NCBI GenBank assembly: GCA_015067545.1
Contig: SVMG01000004.1
Location: 1 to 64,000 of the forward strand
Direction of reading: 5' to 3'
DNA length: 64,000 nt
Origin: Oscillospiraceae bacterium
GTDB lineage: Bacteria; Bacillota; Clostridia; Oscillospirales; Oscillospiraceae
Part shown: piece by piece, positions 37,010-46,641 of the stretch
Position numbering within the stretch: the first letter of the stretch is position 1
How the letters are laid out: every line of letters begins with the position of its first letter
Position numbers and translations under genes: made by a program
The notes under the pieces: generated by a model
The model's database searches: none
The model's input: only the letters and a program-made list of their open reading frames with translations
What the model was told of the DNA's origin: nothing

Positions 37010-38665
37010 TTATGCTTCTGTACGCTCGCTGAACATGATCGCCCAATAGTCCACATCGATGGGATGTGCATCTGCACAGGACTGCATCATATTCTGGGAT
37101 GTCTCCGTCTTCAGGCCGTCCAGACACCAAACCTCCCATTCGATGTCATCGCCGACATAGTAAAGGATCTGATAACCCTCTTCCGTCTTGACCAGGCCCA
37201 CATCTCCCACCTTGCGATCCTCAGCAAATGCCCAGTCATCCACAGGGCCGTTGCGGTCCACAAAGTACATCACATGGTAACCGTACTGGGTCTTCACCAG
37301 ACCGGTGTCGCCCGTCTTGCGGCTGGCGTCAAAGACCCACTGCTCGAAGGGCTGGACCATCTGTCCAACGTAAATATCCTCATACAAGCCGCCGTTGGTC
37401 ACCTTTCCGTTCTGATCCTGGCTGTGCTCGTTGGCCAATGCGCCGAAAGCATCCGCGGTCTTCTCTCCGGCCAGATACTGGTCAAGCAGCTCCTGCGCCT
37501 TAATGCGGCAGGCCTCCCATTCCGCATCAGAATAGGTGATTTTGCCCGCCTCGTCCTTGGTGCCGCCTTCGGGCATAATGAGAATATGCCGTGCATCCAC
37601 GGTGGCCATGTCATTTTTGCCTATATACTGATACAGGCCGCCGTTGGAGGCCGTATAGCTGTCCTGGGACTTGGTGCTTGCCAGCTTGGCAAAGGTCTCT
37701 TCCAGCTTGTCGCCGTTTTCCCAGGTCTGCAGGATACCCTGTGCCTTCTCCAGGCAGGTCTGCCAGGCCTCGTCGGTGATCACGGACTTGCCGTCTTCAT
37801 CCTTGGTGGCCACAGGCTTTACCAAAATGTTCCGGAAATCCACCAAATTGCCGCTGTCCTTGGTAACGCCGTACTGCGCCAGGGCCTCCTTGTTCTTCTC
37901 AAAGAAGGCATCCAGCTCTGCATCCGTAAAGGACAGCTTGGAGGTCAGATCGTCGAAATACAGGTTGCCCAGCCAGTAGACCTCCATGTAGTAGTAGTAA
38001 TCGTCGAAGGTCACGCTGCTGCCCATTTCCGTCTGCAGCATGGCATCCACGCTGTCGAAGCCGCCCTTCTTGGCAGACTCCTCCAAAGAAGCACGCAGCC
38101 CGGCAAATTCCTTCTGATAGTCCGCGGGCATCTGGTAACCGGCCTTCTTTGCTTCATCTGCCAGAGCCTGGTAACGGTGCCAGGTGTAGATCGCATCCTC
38201 CAGGAAATACTGCTCCCAGGTCATGCCGGTATCTTCCCGATAGATCTGATCAGCCAGCGGCTGCTCCAAATCAAGGCCCAGATAATACACTGCGTAGTCA
38301 CCGTACTGCTGGACATAGTATTCCACATAATTGTATACCTGCATCCAGTAGAACACCTGCAGACGGCTGTTGGTCAGCTCATACTCACCCATGGTGGCGA
38401 CCACCTGCTTTTTGGTCAGTCCGCTCCAAAAGTCCGATGTTGTATACTGCTTCTTGTAGTAAACATCATTCTCGCGCAGTGCCAGCACCAGGATGCCTGC
38501 GATCAGCGCCAGCACCAGCAGGCCCGCCACAATGGCGATGACCAGCTTGGCGATCCGCTTTTTCGTCCACGGCTTCTTTTCTTTTTTTACTTCCACGCAC
38601 TCACCACAGGAGGGGCAAACCATCTGTCCCTCTTCCAGCTGTGCGCCGCAATTCTTGCACTCCAT
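37010..38665 (-). CDS. membrane-anchored peptidylprolyl isomerase (parvulin/PrsA-like) with N-terminal zinc ribbon
   Basis: MECKNCGAQLEEGQMVCPSCGE, TM segment, parvulin motifs VDARHILIMPEGG, GGLYEDIYVGQMVQPFEQWVFDASRKTGDTGLVKTQYGYHVMYF. Confidence 0.85.
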   Translation of the reverse strand: MECKNCGAQLEEGQMVCPSCGECVEVKKEKKPWTKKRIAKLVIAIVAGLLVLALIAGILVLALRENDVYYKKQYTTSDFWSGLTKKQVVATMGEYELTNSRLQVFYWMQVYNYVEYYVQQYGDYAVYYLGLDLEQPLADQIYREDTGMTWEQYFLEDAIYTWHRYQALADEAKKAGYQMPADYQKEFAGLRASLEESAKKGGFDSVDAMLQTEMGSSVTFDDYYYYMEVYWLGNLYFDDLTSKLSFTDAELDAFFEKNKEALAQYGVTKDSGNLVDFRNILVKPVATKDEDGKSVITDEAWQTCLEKAQGILQTWENGDKLEETFAKLASTKSQDSYTASNGGLYQYIGKNDMATVDARHILIMPEGGTKDEAGKITYSDAEWEACRIKAQELLDQYLAGEKTADAFGALANEHSQDQNGKVTNGGLYEDIYVGQMVQPFEQWVFDASRKTGDTGLVKTQYGYHVMYFVDRNGPVDDWAFAEDRKVGDVGLVKTEEGYQILYYVGDDIEWEVWCLDGLKTETSQNMMQSCADAHPIDVDYWAIMFSERTEA

Positions 38666-38780
38666 AGCTTCCTCTTTCTCCCGTTTTCGGGCATAGAATA
38701 CTGGAATTCTACCATGTTGCACCATAAAAAGCAAGATAAAACACAGTTTGTTTACAAATCTGCTCTGCCACATTGCAAAT

Positions 38781-38806
38781 CCCCACCGCCGAAGCGGTGG
38801 GGATAC
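38781..38806. repeat. 26-bp palindrome copy 1
   Basis: ATCCCCACCGCCGAAGCGGTGGGGAT, just downstream of the 38815-39342 ORF. Confidence 0.9.
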
Positions 38807-38814
38807 GGAGTATA

Positions 38815-39342
38815 TCATTTCCAAATATCGGTAATATGATCAGCAAAGTACGCTGCTAACTGGTCATAAGTTTTGCTGCCGCTTACAGAGCCCATATAGT
38901 ACACTCTCGGTCCTCCATTGGTGCTGACAGAAATGAGCCATTGGTCAAAATCCTTGCTGATGCACACATAGAAATTATACGACTTTGACTGTGCCATATC
39001 ATCTTTGTCCAAAATAGAACTAATCAGGTCGCTGATGTCGTCGATTATAAAATTGGAATGCAGAACATCCTCATTGAAGTGCTGTTCAAATTCTGATGTA
39101 TCTACCTCAAAATCCGGCGCATTTTCAATGGAGCCAACATCCACACGCAAAGAATCTTTGCGGAATAAGGATACGGTTTTCTTGCCGTCCAGGACTATTT
39201 CAACGTCGCCGATTCTATTGCCCTCAGCGTCCATTTTGATGGCATTCATCGTGTGATGATAAGGCAAAGGTATATAGCAATGTCCAAGAGCAATCACAAG
39301 CAACAGTGCAACGGCAGCTATAATGATTACTTTTTTTGACAT
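38815..39342 (-). CDS. hypothetical membrane-anchored protein, cassette member 1
   Basis: MSKKVIIIAAVALLLVIALGHC TM; C-terminus TYDQLAAYFADHITDIWK. Confidence 0.6.
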   Translation of the reverse strand: MSKKVIIIAAVALLLVIALGHCYIPLPYHHTMNAIKMDAEGNRIGDVEIVLDGKKTVSLFRKDSLRVDVGSIENAPDFEVDTSEFEQHFNEDVLHSNFIIDDISDLISSILDKDDMAQSKSYNFYVCISKDFDQWLISVSTNGGPRVYYMGSVSGSKTYDQLAAYFADHITDIWK

Positions 39343-39368
39343 AGTATGCCCCTCCATGTGTCCATCTC

Positions 39369-39394
39369 ATCCCCACCGCCGCAGCGGTGGGGAT
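39369..39394. repeat. 26-bp palindrome copy 2
   Basis: ATCCCCACCGCCGCAGCGGTGGGGAT. Confidence 0.9.
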
Positions 39395-39407
39395 AGCGTA
39401 TTCGCAA

Positions 39408-39890
39408 TCAGTGAAGTATCCACTTGTGGACTTCTAAAATCTCGGCAATTTCAGACGCGTTATCAAGAGAGCAGGCAAAGAACCGTTCACCATCAAGACG
39501 AATCAGACAGTTAGCCCAATTTTCCTCAAGAGAAATGTAGACCGACCGATCACTTGCACCATCCCAAAGGATGCCGAAAGCCGCATGAGGATCAATTTCT
39601 TCGGATAGTGTCAAAGGAGTACCCGATAAGGTTTTCATTGGTGCAGAATTACCCGGAAACTTAATTGCGTCAATCATAATTTGATCATGCTTAAACAGAT
39701 AATTCATCTGCCATCCCTGGATCGTGACAGTTCCATCTGTCACGACATCACCATTTTGCGTCACCTCTGAGCAGGTCATTTCCATATCTATCCGTGTCGG
39801 CCACGGCGCCAAAAAAGCCACAAGAAGGACTCCCAAAAGAATAACACAGATTAAGAAACGTCTTGTATGGAATTCTCTGAAATGCTCCAT
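39408..39890 (-). CDS. hypothetical membrane-anchored protein, cassette member 2
   Basis: MEHFREFHTRRFLICVILLGVLLVAFLAPWP N-terminal TM; intact ORF. Confidence 0.55.
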   Translation of the reverse strand: MEHFREFHTRRFLICVILLGVLLVAFLAPWPTRIDMEMTCSEVTQNGDVVTDGTVTIQGWQMNYLFKHDQIMIDAIKFPGNSAPMKTLSGTPLTLSEEIDPHAAFGILWDGASDRSVYISLEENWANCLIRLDGERFFACSLDNASEIAEILEVHKWILH

Positions 39891-39950
39891 AAATTCTTCT
39901 CCTAGAAATTCTGGTGATGGTAGGCAATTGAGGAATATTCAAGTTTCCAT

Positions 39951-39976
39951 ATCCCCACCGCCGAAGCGGTGGGGAT
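39951..39976. repeat. 26-bp palindrome copy 3 (extended to CCAT...ATGG)
   Basis: ATCCCCACCGCCGAAGCGGTGGGGAT, identical to copy 1. Confidence 0.9.
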
Positions 39977-39998
39977 ATGGAATAAGTGCTATGCAAAA

Positions 39999-40538
39999 TC
40001 ATTGATTCCAAATCTTTGCAAAGTCAGATGTAGTGAAGTCAGTGAAATGCGCAAGGAGCTGATCATAGGTTGCTTCATCATCCCGAGCTGCCACCAGATA
40101 ACAATCCGGTGCGTTTTGGAACAAAACGATAGCATACTCATTTTCGAGATCCAGCGCTAAAACAAAAACAGTAGCAACATTTTTTTGTTTGTCATAAGCA
40201 TAGCTTTGACTGATTACAAGATGCGGCAAATCATTATTCTTTTGATTTGTGCTCAAGAGGTGGGACTCCGTTGTATCGATTCGATAACGGAAGTCCTCCG
40301 GAAGCATGATGGCAATATCCAGTTCGACAGAGCCGTCCCGCGTCCTTCGGATATCCCCTTGGATCGTAAAGTCCACATTTTTTGTGGAGGCGTCTTCATA
40401 TATAAAAGTGCCATTCATTTCAAGGTCATTCTTGGCGGCATTCTGTGCATCATCTTGTTCTTGAGTGTAAAAAACCTTCCACACGACAAGGCCGAGAATC
40501 AAAACAAAAACGCTGCAAAAAATAATCCATTTTTTCAT
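39999..40538 (-). CDS. hypothetical membrane-anchored protein, cassette member 3
   Basis: MKKWIIFCSVFVLILGLVVWKVF TM; C-terminus TYDQLLAHFTDFTTSDFAKIWNQ resembles member 1. Confidence 0.6.
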   Translation of the reverse strand: MKKWIIFCSVFVLILGLVVWKVFYTQEQDDAQNAAKNDLEMNGTFIYEDASTKNVDFTIQGDIRRTRDGSVELDIAIMLPEDFRYRIDTTESHLLSTNQKNNDLPHLVISQSYAYDKQKNVATVFVLALDLENEYAIVLFQNAPDCYLVAARDDEATYDQLLAHFTDFTTSDFAKIWNQ

Positions 40539-40568
40539 AGCAACCCCCCACTGCGTTGATTGCACTCA

Positions 40569-41645
40569 TCAATAAAACCAATGTAATTGTGTAAAAAGTG
40601 GCTGGCCACTTCCTGTGAAACTGATTTCGTTTTTAGAATCCTTCAGATAGAAATCAATGTCCCCGGTAAAATCGCGGCTGATATTTCTGGCCAGGTATGC
40701 TTGAACTGCATTTAATTTACGCTGACTAGCATTGTTGTAAAGAACAGAGCATCTTGTGAATACCGCCTCATTACCAACAAAAAACTCTGACCTATTATTT
40801 GATTCGTTATAAAGGTATCCATGGCATAGCGCGCGTGACTCGGCCGATTCTGAAGATTGTGATGATATCCACAAACCGGTATTTGAGTCATATACCTGTA
40901 TATATTTTAGTGTCCAAAGTGTGTTTCCAGAAATTGTTAGTTGATTGGTTTCAAGAACCACATAATTATCATCTGTAAACACATCTGACATAAGCGAAAA
41001 AATTGATGCAATCGGTACATGCTCAGTTAGGGAATCCACCGTATACATAAGAATAGCGTCAAGTATTTCATTCCATGTTTCAGGGAACTGTTCATGGGTA
41101 AGATAATAGTGGAATGAGCGACTTAAAGATGACTGGTCGGCCGCTGTTACCGTCACATATCTCATTTTATATGTTGTACCACCATATGTGTACTCAAAAT
41201 ATGTAGGACCGCCATCCAGAGCCTGATCAACAACAACATCCAGGCTGGGGCCGCGGGCGTTATTACCCGCGCTGTTCTCTTCACCGCTTATGGTAATAAT
41301 ATAGGAAGCATCCGAGTCAAGGCCCATTTCAGAGAAATCTGTCTGAAGCTGTTTTTCCAGTGTTTTATAATTATCGGACGTCACATTATATGCCTCATAG
41401 CCGGCGGCGTTCAAGGTGGCTACAGTTTCCTGCTCCAAGGTTTTTCCGGAACCTCCGGCACTCCGGGAATTGGCGGAAGCACGCCCCGTCTGCTGGACAA
41501 CTTCTGCTTCAAAGGCCTTTTGGTGATATTCGCTCAGAATCTCCTCCACCGTGGGCCGTGGGACGTTATCGTCAGCGGCTACGGCAGGTGTAAAGGGAAC
41601 GAGCATAGCAAGTGCGAGGAATAGCGCGATCATTCGTTTTTTCAT
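40569..41645 (-). CDS. secreted protein of unknown function
   Basis: Signal peptide MKKRMIALFLALAMLVPFTPAVAA; no recognised catalytic motif. Confidence 0.65.
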   Translation of the reverse strand: MKKRMIALFLALAMLVPFTPAVAADDNVPRPTVEEILSEYHQKAFEAEVVQQTGRASANSRSAGGSGKTLEQETVATLNAAGYEAYNVTSDNYKTLEKQLQTDFSEMGLDSDASYIITISGEENSAGNNARGPSLDVVVDQALDGGPTYFEYTYGGTTYKMRYVTVTAADQSSLSRSFHYYLTHEQFPETWNEILDAILMYTVDSLTEHVPIASIFSLMSDVFTDDNYVVLETNQLTISGNTLWTLKYIQVYDSNTGLWISSQSSESAESRALCHGYLYNESNNRSEFFVGNEAVFTRCSVLYNNASQRKLNAVQAYLARNISRDFTGDIDFYLKDSKNEISFTGSGQPLFTQLHWFY

Positions 41646-41917
41646 TTTTTAGATTCCTTTCTTTTGTTAGTCTCGACACAGAACTCAGCCAAAAGCAAGG
41701 AATATACAATTATTTCCAAGCTTATTTTAACACACTGGAATTCCTGCGTCAACAAAAATAACGAAAATACAGGCGCGCATTAGACACGAAACAAAGAATT
41801 TTCCATAAAAATTTATTTTCCGAGAGGTATTGCGAAAAAGGTGTCACTTCCCCTTGAAAATCCGGCGAAAAAATGCTATTATTTTATGTTGAGAAAGCAT
41901 TACCCGGAGGATACCCA

Positions 41918-43330
41918 ATGAACACCAAAACCACCGTTATTTCCGATGCACAGCTGCAGGAGCAGTTTGCCTTTTGCGATAAAATAAATGCCTACTGGCT
42001 GGCCGAAAACCGCACACCCACTGCCTATGTGGAGACCTACGGCTGTCAGCAGAACGAGGCAGATTCTGAGAAAATCCGTGGATATCTGACCCAAAGCGGC
42101 TACGCCATTGTGCAGGAGGCCGAGGGTGCGGATGTGGTGGTGATGAACACCTGCGCCATCCGGGAGCACGCTGAGCAAAGAGTGTTTGGCAATCTGGGCG
42201 CATTGACCCACGCCAAGCGCCGCCATCCGGCACAGAAGATTTTTCTGTGCGGCTGTATGGCCGGCGAAATGAAAGTATCTGACCGCATCCGCAAGAGCTA
42301 TCCTCATGTGGACGGCTGTTTTTCCACCCATCATCTGTGGCAGTTCCCGGAAATTCTATGGAATGTGCTGAGCAAAAAGAAGCGGCAGTTCTACATTGAA
42401 GACGAGCCCGGCTCCATCGCCGAGGGCATCCCCCAGGTGCGGGACAACACCCTGAAAGCCTGGGTATCCATCATGTACGGGTGCAACAACTTCTGCACCT
42501 ACTGCATCGTGCCCTATGTCCGGGGACGGGAGCGCAGCCGCAATAAAGAGGATATTTTGGCAGAATGCCGCTGCCTGATCGAAAACGGCTGTAAGGAAAT
42601 CACCCTGCTGGGTCAGAATGTCAACTCCTACGGAAAAGACCTGCCTGACGGTGTGGATTTTTCCGATCTGCTCTCTGAAATCGCCGCCATCGACGGAGAT
42701 TTTCTCATCCGCTTTATGACCAGCCATCCCAGAGATGCGGGCAAAAAGCTGTTTGATACCATGGCCTCTTCCCCGAAGATCGCAAAGCAGCTGCATCTTC
42801 CCTTCCAGTCCGGCTCTTCCCGGGTCTTGAAAGCCATGAACCGGCATTATGACCGGGAAAAATATCTGGAACTGGTGCGCTACGCCAAGTCCGTCATGCC
42901 CGATCTGGTATTGACCAGCGATGTCATCGTTGGCTTCCCCGGGGAAACGGAAGAAGAATTTGAAGAGACCATCTCCCTCATCCAGCAGGTGCGTTACGAT
43001 TCTCTGTTCACCTTCATCTTCTCCCCCCGTACAGGCACACCTGCCGCATCCATGGATGATCCCACCCCCAAGGAAGAAAAGAACCGCCGTTTTGACCGGC
43101 TGTGCGCGGTGCAAAACAGCATTTCCGAGGAAATTCACGAAAGTTATGTGGGCAAAACCATGCGCTGTCTGGTAGACGGCATGGACAAGGGATTTTTGAC
43201 TGCCCGCACTGAGGGCGGCCGGCTGGTGCGCTTTACCGCTGAAGCCAAATACATCGGCACCTATCAATTCATCACCATCACCGGCGCTACCACCTGGAGC
43301 TTGACCGGCGAACTGAGTAAGGAGGCATAA
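41918..43330 (+). CDS. miaB: tRNA-2-methylthio-N6-dimethylallyladenosine synthase
   Basis: YVETYGCQQNEADSEKI, radical SAM YGCNNFCTYCIVPYVRGRERSR, TRAM domain. Confidence 0.95.
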   Translation: MNTKTTVISDAQLQEQFAFCDKINAYWLAENRTPTAYVETYGCQQNEADSEKIRGYLTQSGYAIVQEAEGADVVVMNTCAIREHAEQRVFGNLGALTHAKRRHPAQKIFLCGCMAGEMKVSDRIRKSYPHVDGCFSTHHLWQFPEILWNVLSKKKRQFYIEDEPGSIAEGIPQVRDNTLKAWVSIMYGCNNFCTYCIVPYVRGRERSRNKEDILAECRCLIENGCKEITLLGQNVNSYGKDLPDGVDFSDLLSEIAAIDGDFLIRFMTSHPRDAGKKLFDTMASSPKIAKQLHLPFQSGSSRVLKAMNRHYDREKYLELVRYAKSVMPDLVLTSDVIVGFPGETEEEFEETISLIQQVRYDSLFTFIFSPRTGTPAASMDDPTPKEEKNRRFDRLCAVQNSISEEIHESYVGKTMRCLVDGMDKGFLTARTEGGRLVRFTAEAKYIGTYQFITITGATTWSLTGELSKEA

Positions 43331-43331
43331 T

Positions 43332-45941
43332 ATGGCCACCGCAAATACAGAACTGACCCCCATGAAGCGTCAGTACAACGAAATCAAAGAACGCAATCAG
43401 GACTGCATCCTGTTTTTCCGCCTGGGTGACTTTTATGAAATGTTCGACGAGGATGCCAAGGTTGCATCCCGGGAGCTGGATCTGACCCTTACCAGCCGTG
43501 ACCGAAATAAACCCAAGGAAGAACAGACCCCTATGTGCGGAGTTCCGTACCACAGCGTGGATGCTTACATCGCCCGTCTTGTGGCCAAGGGCTACAAGGT
43601 GGCCATCTGCGAGCAGATGCAGGACCCTGCTACCACCAAGGGACTTGTGGAACGGGACATCACCCGCATCGTCACCCCCGGCACAGTTACAGAAAGCTGC
43701 ATGTTGGAAGAAAGCCGCAATAACTATTTTGCCTGCATGTATGCTGACGGCAACAAATTCGGTATGGCCTTCTGCGACATTTCCACCGGTGCGTTTTACG
43801 CTACCACCTGTGCCGATGCCCCCTCTGCTGCTTCCGAGCTGGGCCGCTTCTCCCCTGCGGAGATCCTGCGCTGGGGCGAAGGCGCATACGACGCCGCCAT
43901 TGATGATGCTCTGTTTCATCGCTTAAGCTGCTGTGTCAACGAGGGCAAACCGGAACAGTTTGATGCAGAAAAAGCAGAAGCTCTCCTGGTTGCACATTTC
44001 GGTGCATCCCTGGCCGAGCTGGGTCTGGGCGGTTTCTCTGCTGCCACCGTTGCCGCAGGCACATTGCTGCAAACGCTGATCACTCTGCAAAAGAACGCCC
44101 TGGCGCACATTCGCCAGCTGCAATACTACACCTCCGGCCGGTTTATGGAGCTGGATCTGGATGCCCGTCGGAATCTGGAGCTGACGGAGACCATGCGCAG
44201 CAAGGAAAAGAAGGGCTCACTTCTGTGGGTGTTGGACAAGACCCGCACCGCAATGGGCGGAAGACTCTTGCGCTCCTGGCTGGAAAAGCCCCTGCTTGAT
44301 CCCGTGGAAATTCAGCGCCGTCAGGCAGCTGTGGAAGAGCTGGTGGAGTCCACCATCTGCCGCAGCGAGCTCGGCGAAGCACTGCGCTCTGTGTCCGATC
44401 TGGAGCGCGTCATGACCCGGATCGTCACCGGCAATGTCAACTGCCGTGACCTTTTGGGCCTGGCAGCGGGCTTGCGGGCACTGCCTGCTGTGAAGGCGCA
44501 GCTTGCCAACCTGGAAACTCCCCTGCTCCGAAAGATCAACGAGGCCATTGCGGACATGGAAGACTTTGCCGCACTCATCGAAAACACCATCGTGGACGAG
44601 CCTCCCCTGACCATCCGCGAGGGCGGCATCATCCGCAAGGGAGCTAACGAAGAAGCTGACCGGCTGCGCTCCATCATGGAAGGCGGCACAGGTATCATCT
44701 CCTCCATTGAAGCATCCGAACGGGAAAAGACCGGCATCCGCACCCTGAAGGTGGGCTACAACCGGGTCTTCGGCTACTATATCGAGGTCTCCAAATCCTT
44801 TATGGAGCAAGTGCCTGACACATACATCCGCAAGCAGACGCTGGCCAACTGCGAGCGCTACATTACCCAAGAGCTGAAGGAGCTGGAAGATCAGATCCTC
44901 ACTGCCAAGGAGCGTTTGACTGCTCTGGAATATCAGATCTTCACCGAGCTGCGGGAAACCCTTTCCAAGCAGGCCGCCCGGGTACAGATCACCGCCGCGG
45001 CAGTTGCAGAAGCCGACGCGCTGTGCTCTCTGGCAACCGTTGCCGTACAGCGGGGCTACTGCCGCCCGGAAATCAGTCTGGGTAACGAAATTTCCATCAC
45101 CGACGGCCGCCACCCTGTGGTGGAGGTGGTGCTGAAGGATTCCCTGTTTGTGCCCAACGACACTGACCTTGGTCGTGCAGACCATCAGGTAAGCATCATT
45201 ACAGGCCCCAATATGGCAGGTAAATCCACGTACATGCGTCAGGTGGCGTTGATCACCCTCATGGCGCAGATCGGCTCATTCGTTCCCGCCCGTGCCGCCA
45301 CCATCGGCATCGTGGACCGGGTATTTACACGAATCGGCGCCAGCGACGACCTGGCCTCCGGCCAGTCCACCTTCATGGTGGAAATGGCGGAAGTTGCATC
45401 CATTTTGAAATACGCCACCTCCAAGAGCCTGCTGATTCTCGACGAGATTGGCAGAGGTACTTCTACTTACGACGGCATGGCCATCGCCCGTGCGGTGCTG
45501 GAATATGCCGCTGATACCAAGAAGCTGGGCGCAAAGACCCTGTTTGCCACCCACTATCACGAGCTGTCCACCATGGAGGACAAGCTCCCCAATGTGAAGA
45601 ATTTCAACATCGCCGTGAAAAAGCGCGGGGACAAGATGATCTTCCTGCGCAAGATCGTCCCCGGTGCTACCGATGACAGCTACGGCGTAGAGGTGGCCAA
45701 GCTGGCAGGCCTGCCCAATGCCGTCATCAACCGCGCTCGGGAAATTCTCGAGGAGCTGGAAAGTGAAGCCGGTGTGGTGCATGTCCATCCTGCCATGAGC
45801 GAACAGGACGATCAGATCAGCATGATCGATCTGACCCAGCAGCAGGTCTGCAATGCTTTGCAGTCCATTTCTGTGGAAACGCTGACCCCCATTGAAGCCA
45901 TGAATGAGCTGTACAAGCTGAAGAAGATGTTAAACGGATGA
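43332..45941 (+). CDS. mutS: DNA mismatch repair protein MutS
   Basis: FFRLGDFYEMFDEDA, GPNMAGKSTYMRQVA, DEIGRGTSTYDGMAIA. Confidence 0.97.
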   Translation: MATANTELTPMKRQYNEIKERNQDCILFFRLGDFYEMFDEDAKVASRELDLTLTSRDRNKPKEEQTPMCGVPYHSVDAYIARLVAKGYKVAICEQMQDPATTKGLVERDITRIVTPGTVTESCMLEESRNNYFACMYADGNKFGMAFCDISTGAFYATTCADAPSAASELGRFSPAEILRWGEGAYDAAIDDALFHRLSCCVNEGKPEQFDAEKAEALLVAHFGASLAELGLGGFSAATVAAGTLLQTLITLQKNALAHIRQLQYYTSGRFMELDLDARRNLELTETMRSKEKKGSLLWVLDKTRTAMGGRLLRSWLEKPLLDPVEIQRRQAAVEELVESTICRSELGEALRSVSDLERVMTRIVTGNVNCRDLLGLAAGLRALPAVKAQLANLETPLLRKINEAIADMEDFAALIENTIVDEPPLTIREGGIIRKGANEEADRLRSIMEGGTGIISSIEASEREKTGIRTLKVGYNRVFGYYIEVSKSFMEQVPDTYIRKQTLANCERYITQELKELEDQILTAKERLTALEYQIFTELRETLSKQAARVQITAAAVAEADALCSLATVAVQRGYCRPEISLGNEISITDGRHPVVEVVLKDSLFVPNDTDLGRADHQVSIITGPNMAGKSTYMRQVALITLMAQIGSFVPARAATIGIVDRVFTRIGASDDLASGQSTFMVEMAEVASILKYATSKSLLILDEIGRGTSTYDGMAIARAVLEYAADTKKLGAKTLFATHYHELSTMEDKLPNVKNFNIAVKKRGDKMIFLRKIVPGATDDSYGVEVAKLAGLPNAVINRAREILEELESEAGVVHVHPAMSEQDDQISMIDLTQQQVCNALQSISVETLTPIEAMNELYKLKKMLNG

Positions 45942-46636
45942 AAAATTCTGATTTCCTTTCCCATTCTCTGACCCGGCAGGAAAAGCGATACGGTGCTTGC
46001 TGGCTGGCCTTTGAAACGCTGCTTTTCAGCAGCCTTTTGCAGATACTAAACAGCCTTCTGCCCACGCCCCTGCCCCAGGTGGAAGTGAATTTCATTTTCT
46101 TTTCCGTAAACTTCACGGTGGTGGCCATTCTCTTCCGCCGCTACCTTTGGTCGCAAGTCGAGCTGGTTGCGGATCTCATGGGTAAAATTGTCTCCACCGC
46201 GATCACGGTCTTTATAGCCTATTGGGTCGCCAATTTTCTGCTGATGCAGATGCTGTTTGCCCTGGATCCGGAGCATTTCAGTATCAATGATGTGACCATT
46301 CAAACACTGGTAAAGGAAGATTTCTTCCTCATGTTCCTGGGCTCGGTGATTCTGGTGCCCATCACGGAAGAGTGTTTGTTCCGGGGACTTTTGTTCCGGG
46401 GGCTTTATGACCGTAATCCCATCCTTGCATGGGTCGTCTCCATCGCCCTGTTTTCCGCGGTTCACATTATCAACTATATTGGCGCATACCCCTTTGGCAC
46501 AATCTTGCTGTGCTTTGTGCAGTATATTCCGGCAGGTGTGTGCCTTGCAGGAGCATACAGGCTGTCCGGCTCGCTCCTTTCTCCCATTCTCATTCATGCC
46601 CTTGTAAATTTCGTGGGCATGCTGGCTCTGAGGTGA
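45938..46636 (+). CDS. CPBP family intramembrane metalloprotease
   Basis: PITEECLFRGLLFRGLYDR (EExxxR), FSAVHIINYIG, HALVNFVGM. Confidence 0.88.
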   Translation: MKNSDFLSHSLTRQEKRYGACWLAFETLLFSSLLQILNSLLPTPLPQVEVNFIFFSVNFTVVAILFRRYLWSQVELVADLMGKIVSTAITVFIAYWVANFLLMQMLFALDPEHFSINDVTIQTLVKEDFFLMFLGSVILVPITEECLFRGLLFRGLYDRNPILAWVVSIALFSAVHIINYIGAYPFGTILLCFVQYIPAGVCLAGAYRLSGSLLSPILIHALVNFVGMLALR

Positions 46637-46641
46637 ATTTT

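Noticed and set aside
37228-38839. Plus-strand ORFs opposite the parvulin-like gene (591 aa and smaller)
   Set aside because: Antisense shadows of a gene with a zinc ribbon, TM and parvulin motifs.
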